Part shown: positions 55,063 to 57,880 of the stretch, piece by piece
How the letters are laid out: each line of letters starts with the position of its first letter
Position numbering within the stretch: position 1 is the stretch's first letter
Source: Cytophagales bacterium
GTDB lineage: Bacteria; Bacteroidota; Bacteroidia; Cytophagales; Thermoflexibacteraceae
Direction: 5' to 3'
Length of the DNA: 57,880 nt
Assembly (NCBI GenBank): GCA_947457925.1
Contig: CANGYA010000003.1
Span: forward strand, 1-57,880
Position numbers and translations under genes: made by a program
Notes under the pieces: generated by a model
Databases searched by the model: none
Told to the model about the DNA's origin: nothing
The model's input: the letters and a program-made list of their open reading frames with translations, nothing else

Positions 55063-55168
55063 AGAGTGTAAGGTCAATAATATAATTTAAAAAAATTAAA
55101 AGTGAGCTAATTATGACAATTATACAATAAATATGATTTAAAATAATCTTAAATTGACCTTAAACTCT
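55063..55168. mobile_element. Inverted-repeat element, family GGTGCAAGGT (copy 2)
   Basis: Arms AGAGTGTAAGGTCAAT (55063-55078) and ATTGACCTTAAACTCT (55153-55168) differ at one position. The interior (AATAATATAATTT, AAATTAAAA) matches the reverse complement of the element at 44870-45001. Confidence 0.65.
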
Positions 55169-55267
55169 AAAAGATGTGATAAATTTCATGCTACACAACT
55201 CACATTAAATATGCTATTTCTACGGAATTAAAATTTAACTCAAACAATTTCTTTTATTTATAAAAAA

Positions 55268-57173
55268 ATGTGTAAAAAAATTATTTTTTGTTTGCTTCTC
55301 TCTTTTCAAGCATTTTTGCTTTCTGCCCAAAATTCATATATTTTGCAAAACAAAGCTTTTGATGACCTAACAACTTTTGACATTTTAATAGACAAGAACT
55401 ATACATTTGAGCAAATTTACAACAATAAAACAAAGCCTTTTGTAAGCTATTCAGGTAAATATGATTTCAAAGGTATTGATTATTGTTGGCTAAGATTTAT
55501 AATAAAAAACCCTTCAACCTATACAAAATACGCCTATTTATCTGTTGTGCCTGCCTTACATAACGTATTGTATAGCTATAATACAGATACTAAAAGTTGG
55601 CAAACTTTGCATACAGGTATGGAAGTAAACACCGAAAGAAGGAAAAATGATGTGATGCCTTGCGTATTTCGTGCCAATAGCCAAGATACTTTTTTTCTTA
55701 AAGTTAAAGTACAGCAATTAGCCCAACAGCCCTATAAAGTAGGTTTTAAGATTAAGATAGAACAAGAAAAATATTACTTAGAGCATGAACAGTTTATGTT
55801 GTTGTTGTGGGGGGCTACTCTACTTACTATTTTAGTGTTTTTTTTCTATAATCTTTATATTTATTTTATTTTTAAAGACACTACTTATTTATATTATTTA
55901 ATCACTTTGTTAGGTGGAATCATCTACATTACTGCAAATCATACATATTTCAACATATTGCTATCTGCCCGACTCTTTCATACAGAAGTAAATAGCTATG
56001 GAAACATTTATTTTTTTGACCTCAATGCAGGGTTTGCAAGAATGGGTGTTGCGATTATTATGACAGGTTTTGTACAGTTTGCACGTACTTACTTACAACT
56101 CTCGTGGCAATTTATATTTTGGAATACGGTATTAAAATATATGTTAGTGTCGTGCCTTAAAATGTTATACGATTGTCAAGGTCTTCGACCATTGCCAACG
56201 TATTTTAAACCGTTGGCAATGGTCGAAGACCTTGACAATCGGTGCAAGAGGTATAACAATTCATAGCACGACCCTATTATATATTTTTTGTGGCACTATC
56301 CTTATAGATATTTTGCTTACTTTAAGTGGTGTTTACTATGTAGATAATTGGGTGATATTGCCCCTAAATATCTTGATTATCATGATTATTTTGTTGTTAT
56401 TTTATTTAGGAATTATCTCTTTGAGAAAAGGCTATACGCCTGCACTCTATTTTTTATTGGCAAATACCGCCCCTTTATTGTTTATTTTAGTGCTAACAAT
56501 TTATTTAGTTTTCTACAGGTCTTATGGGCAAGTAGCTACCCTACTGCCAAATTTGGCTGTTATTCTACAAACATTGACGTTTGCAGTAGCCTTAGTAGCT
56601 CGTGTCAATAATTTGAAAGAAGAATTGAAAGAAAAGCAGTTGGAAGCACAAGTGTTACGCAGTGAAAATCAACAAATGGTGGCACGAAACCAATTCATCG
56701 AGCTTGAAAATGAGTATATTTTAGCTGAAACAATACTCGAAAAAAATCAAAAACAAGAACTACAAGCCAAATTGGAGGCGAATCAACGTGAACTTGCCTC
56801 TAACACCCTTTATTTGTATCAAAAAAATGAAATGCTGACAAATTTACAGAAGCAAATCGAGAAGTTATCACAAAAAAATCTTCACCCCAATAAAGAAGAA
56901 TTGAAAACAATTCAGGCAACTATCAAAAATGGTTTACATCTTGACACAGATTGGGAAAAATTTAAACTACATTTTGAGCAAGTTCACCCTAATTTTTTCA
57001 AGGAATTGTTAGAAAAATATCCAACACTTACTAACAATGAAATTCGTTTGTCTGCCTATCTTCACCTCAACTTATCGACCAAAGAAATAGCTAAATTGCT
57101 TGGCATTAATCCCGACAGTGTGCATAAAGCAAAAACAAGATTAAACAAAAAACTAAATAGTCTGGCTGAATAA
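55268..57173 (+). pseudogene. 7TMR-DISM sensor with C-terminal HTH, split by a MITE-like insertion
   Basis: The intact gene would encode 591 residues. It has a signal peptide (ending LLSAQ) and a 7TMR-DISM extracellular domain (FVSYSGKYDFKGIDYCWLRF), then seven transmembrane helices, a coiled coil and a C-terminal HTH (EIAKLLGINPDSVHKAKTR). A 128-bp element at 56147-56274, with a duplicated TA, interrupts helix-coding sequence and shifts the frame. Upstream reads to 56146 (...VLKYML). Downstream resumes at 56277 (LYIFCGTILIDILLTL). Removing 130 bp joins them in frame. As it stands, the upstream part would end at 56266 after 332 residues, giving a sensor without its regulatory domain. The C-terminus closely matches the TPR regulator at 10892-12892. 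Confidence 0.85.
56147..56274. mobile_element. 128-bp MITE-like element inside the 7TM regulator gene
   Basis: Outer arms GTGTCGTGCC... and ...GCACGACCC carry about 26 bp of imperfect repeat (TTATA next to the core). The core is a perfect 31-bp hairpin (56170-56200 and 56211-56241) around TATTTTAAAC. TA flanks both ends (56145-56146, 56275-56276); TTA is also possible as target repeat. The core matches the repeats at 19467 and 46499. Confidence 0.82.
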
Positions 57174-57192
57174 AATGTAAAATTACGTAGTT

Positions 57193-57232
57193 AGTTACCG
57201 TAGGGTGGGCTGAATCCCACCCTACGGTAACT
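57193..57232 (+). terminator. 17-bp perfect hairpin after the 7TM regulator gene
   Basis: Arms AGTTACCGTAGGGTGGG (57193-57209) and complement (57216-57232) with a 6-nt loop lie 20 nt after the stop, with a weak T-run. Confidence 0.65.
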
Positions 57233-57442
57233 TATTTTAAATTATTGATAATCAATATTTTATATTTTAAAATAAACTTTTTTTTGCCTTGTCCCTATTT
57301 TGTCCCTACCCATTTTTAGGTAAAATATAAACTATACTTGTTATTTGTCTTCATGTTTTAGGCAAGACTATCCGTAAAGCAAAAGAGCTTTTTATCGTTA
57401 CGCCTCATGTGTAAAATCTATCACTCTAAACCATTTTAGACA

Positions 57443-57880
57443 ATGTACAATCAATCAAACAAAGGCTTATTCGTAGGCTTATTCTTCTTGCTAATTGCAT
57501 TTGCTTGTTCAGAAAGTCCGAAGCCAGCTACTGCCATTACCATCACAAGCACAGACTTTGCAGCCTCGCAGCAACCAAATACTTCCGCAAAGTTCATATC
57601 TTTTGAGAAAGGAAAATTTACGGCTACCCCTACCGAAGGAGAAAAGCAAGTTTGGGATTTTAGCACCTACAAATCCAGCACTGCAACGGCAGGCACAACT
57701 AACTATTTAGCACCACAAGCCAATACAATGTTCAAAACGGCTACCTACGGGCTAAAATATGTTTCAAGGGTATTGGGTTTAAACCTTAATATTACCAATC
57801 ATTATGAAATTTCGAGTAATGGTTATTATAATTTAGGTTCGCAAATTCAGCAATCTTCTACTTCGTTGGGCAATGGCATC
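57443..57880 (+). CDS. Lipoprotein, partial (continues past the window)
   Basis: An open frame from the ATG at 57443 runs to the end of the window (146 codons, no stop). The N-terminus MYNQSNKGLFVGLFFLLIAF is followed by a lipobox (AFAC), so the product should be lipidated. The rest (KFISFEKGKFTATPTEGEKQ, VWDFSTYKSSTATAG) is Thr/Ser-rich and looks like a beta-rich surface domain, perhaps a HmuY-like fold, but the part seen is too short to assign a family. Confidence 0.75.
   Translation, partial: MYNQSNKGLFVGLFFLLIAFACSESPKPATAITITSTDFAASQQPNTSAKFISFEKGKFTATPTEGEKQVWDFSTYKSSTATAGTTNYLAPQANTMFKTATYGLKYVSRVLGLNLNITNHYEISSNGYYNLGSQIQQSSTSLGNGI

Larger units (their letters stand above)
54724..55267. 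other. 544-bp AT-rich intergenic region
   Basis: No gene is visible. It contains a minus-strand -7 box at 54758-54765 and the second copy of the GGTGCAAGGT inverted-repeat element at 55063-55168. Confidence 0.6.

Noticed and set aside
55268-57173. Two separate genes (332 and 313 codons)
   Set aside because: The second frame has no ATG start outside the element and begins mid-helix. Removing the TA-flanked insertion restores one continuous family-typical protein.

Overview
The window is low-GC DNA from the Bacteroidota, most likely a Cytophagales-type environmental bacterium. The evidence is a type IX secretion (T9SS) outer-membrane protein of the PorP/SprF family, a giant cell-surface protein ending in a T9SS sorting domain, TonB-dependent receptor and OmpA/PD40 proteins, a histone H1-like protein, leucine dehydrogenase, few Shine-Dalgarno sites, and -7 boxes of the Bacteroidota form TAnnTTTG. 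The order-level placement is inference.

Layout. 1-1707: a TonB-dependent receptor (minus strand) cut by one in-frame stop codon. 2145-3494: hslU. 3647-9232: a compact plus-strand glycan operon of four glycosyltransferases (one CgeB-like), a methyltransferase with a Trm112-like tail, and a fifth transferase at the end. 9355-14272: a leucine-rich-repeat protein, an N-terminal transketolase subunit, a large TPR/coiled-coil/HTH regulator and an unknown exported protein. 14447-16319: a TrmH-type rRNA/tRNA methyltransferase, a transglutaminase-like protein and a small membrane protein. 16562-17139: a non-coding RNA locus (see below). 17268-25971: a lipoprotein, histone-like protein, PorP/SprF, lysS, an L,D-transpeptidase/HD-phosphohydrolase operon, a catalase-like haem protein, yidD and a helicase remnant. 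26275-37818: S9 and M28 peptidases, a membrane-anchored PD-(D/E)XK nuclease-like protein, dienelactone hydrolase, subclass B1 metallo-beta-lactamase, leucine dehydrogenase, a Rieske-like lipoprotein, YbjN-like and DUF420 proteins. 37962-46822: OmpA/PD40 protein, dacB, gmk, a glycosyltransferase, an efflux adaptor, sufD and a small conserved protein. 47009-57880: a 2254-residue T9SS-secreted adhesin, an OmpA protein, a 7TM sensor/HTH regulator split by a short mobile element, and a partial lipoprotein.

Two things stand out. First, 16562-17139 (minus strand) looks like a self-contained RNA gene with its own -7 box and a strong intrinsic terminator. Inside it, the two halves of a tRNA-like domain occur in permuted order, the 3' half upstream of the 5' half. 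They remain able to pair through a 7-bp acceptor stem, a 5-bp anticodon-type stem and two further 8-bp helices. A tRNA-Gly(GCC)-like cloverleaf lies just downstream. The architecture resembles circularly permuted two-piece tmRNA, but it has a canonical D-arm and no ALAA-type tag that I could find.

Second, the intergenic regions are crowded with short hairpin-type, non-coding repeats (MITE-like). Several are flanked by TA dinucleotides. One has inserted cleanly into the 7TM sensor gene, and removing 130 bp restores a 591-codon frame. Another has landed in the stop codon of the PorP/SprF gene. No transposase, CRISPR array, rRNA operon or phage is visible in the window.
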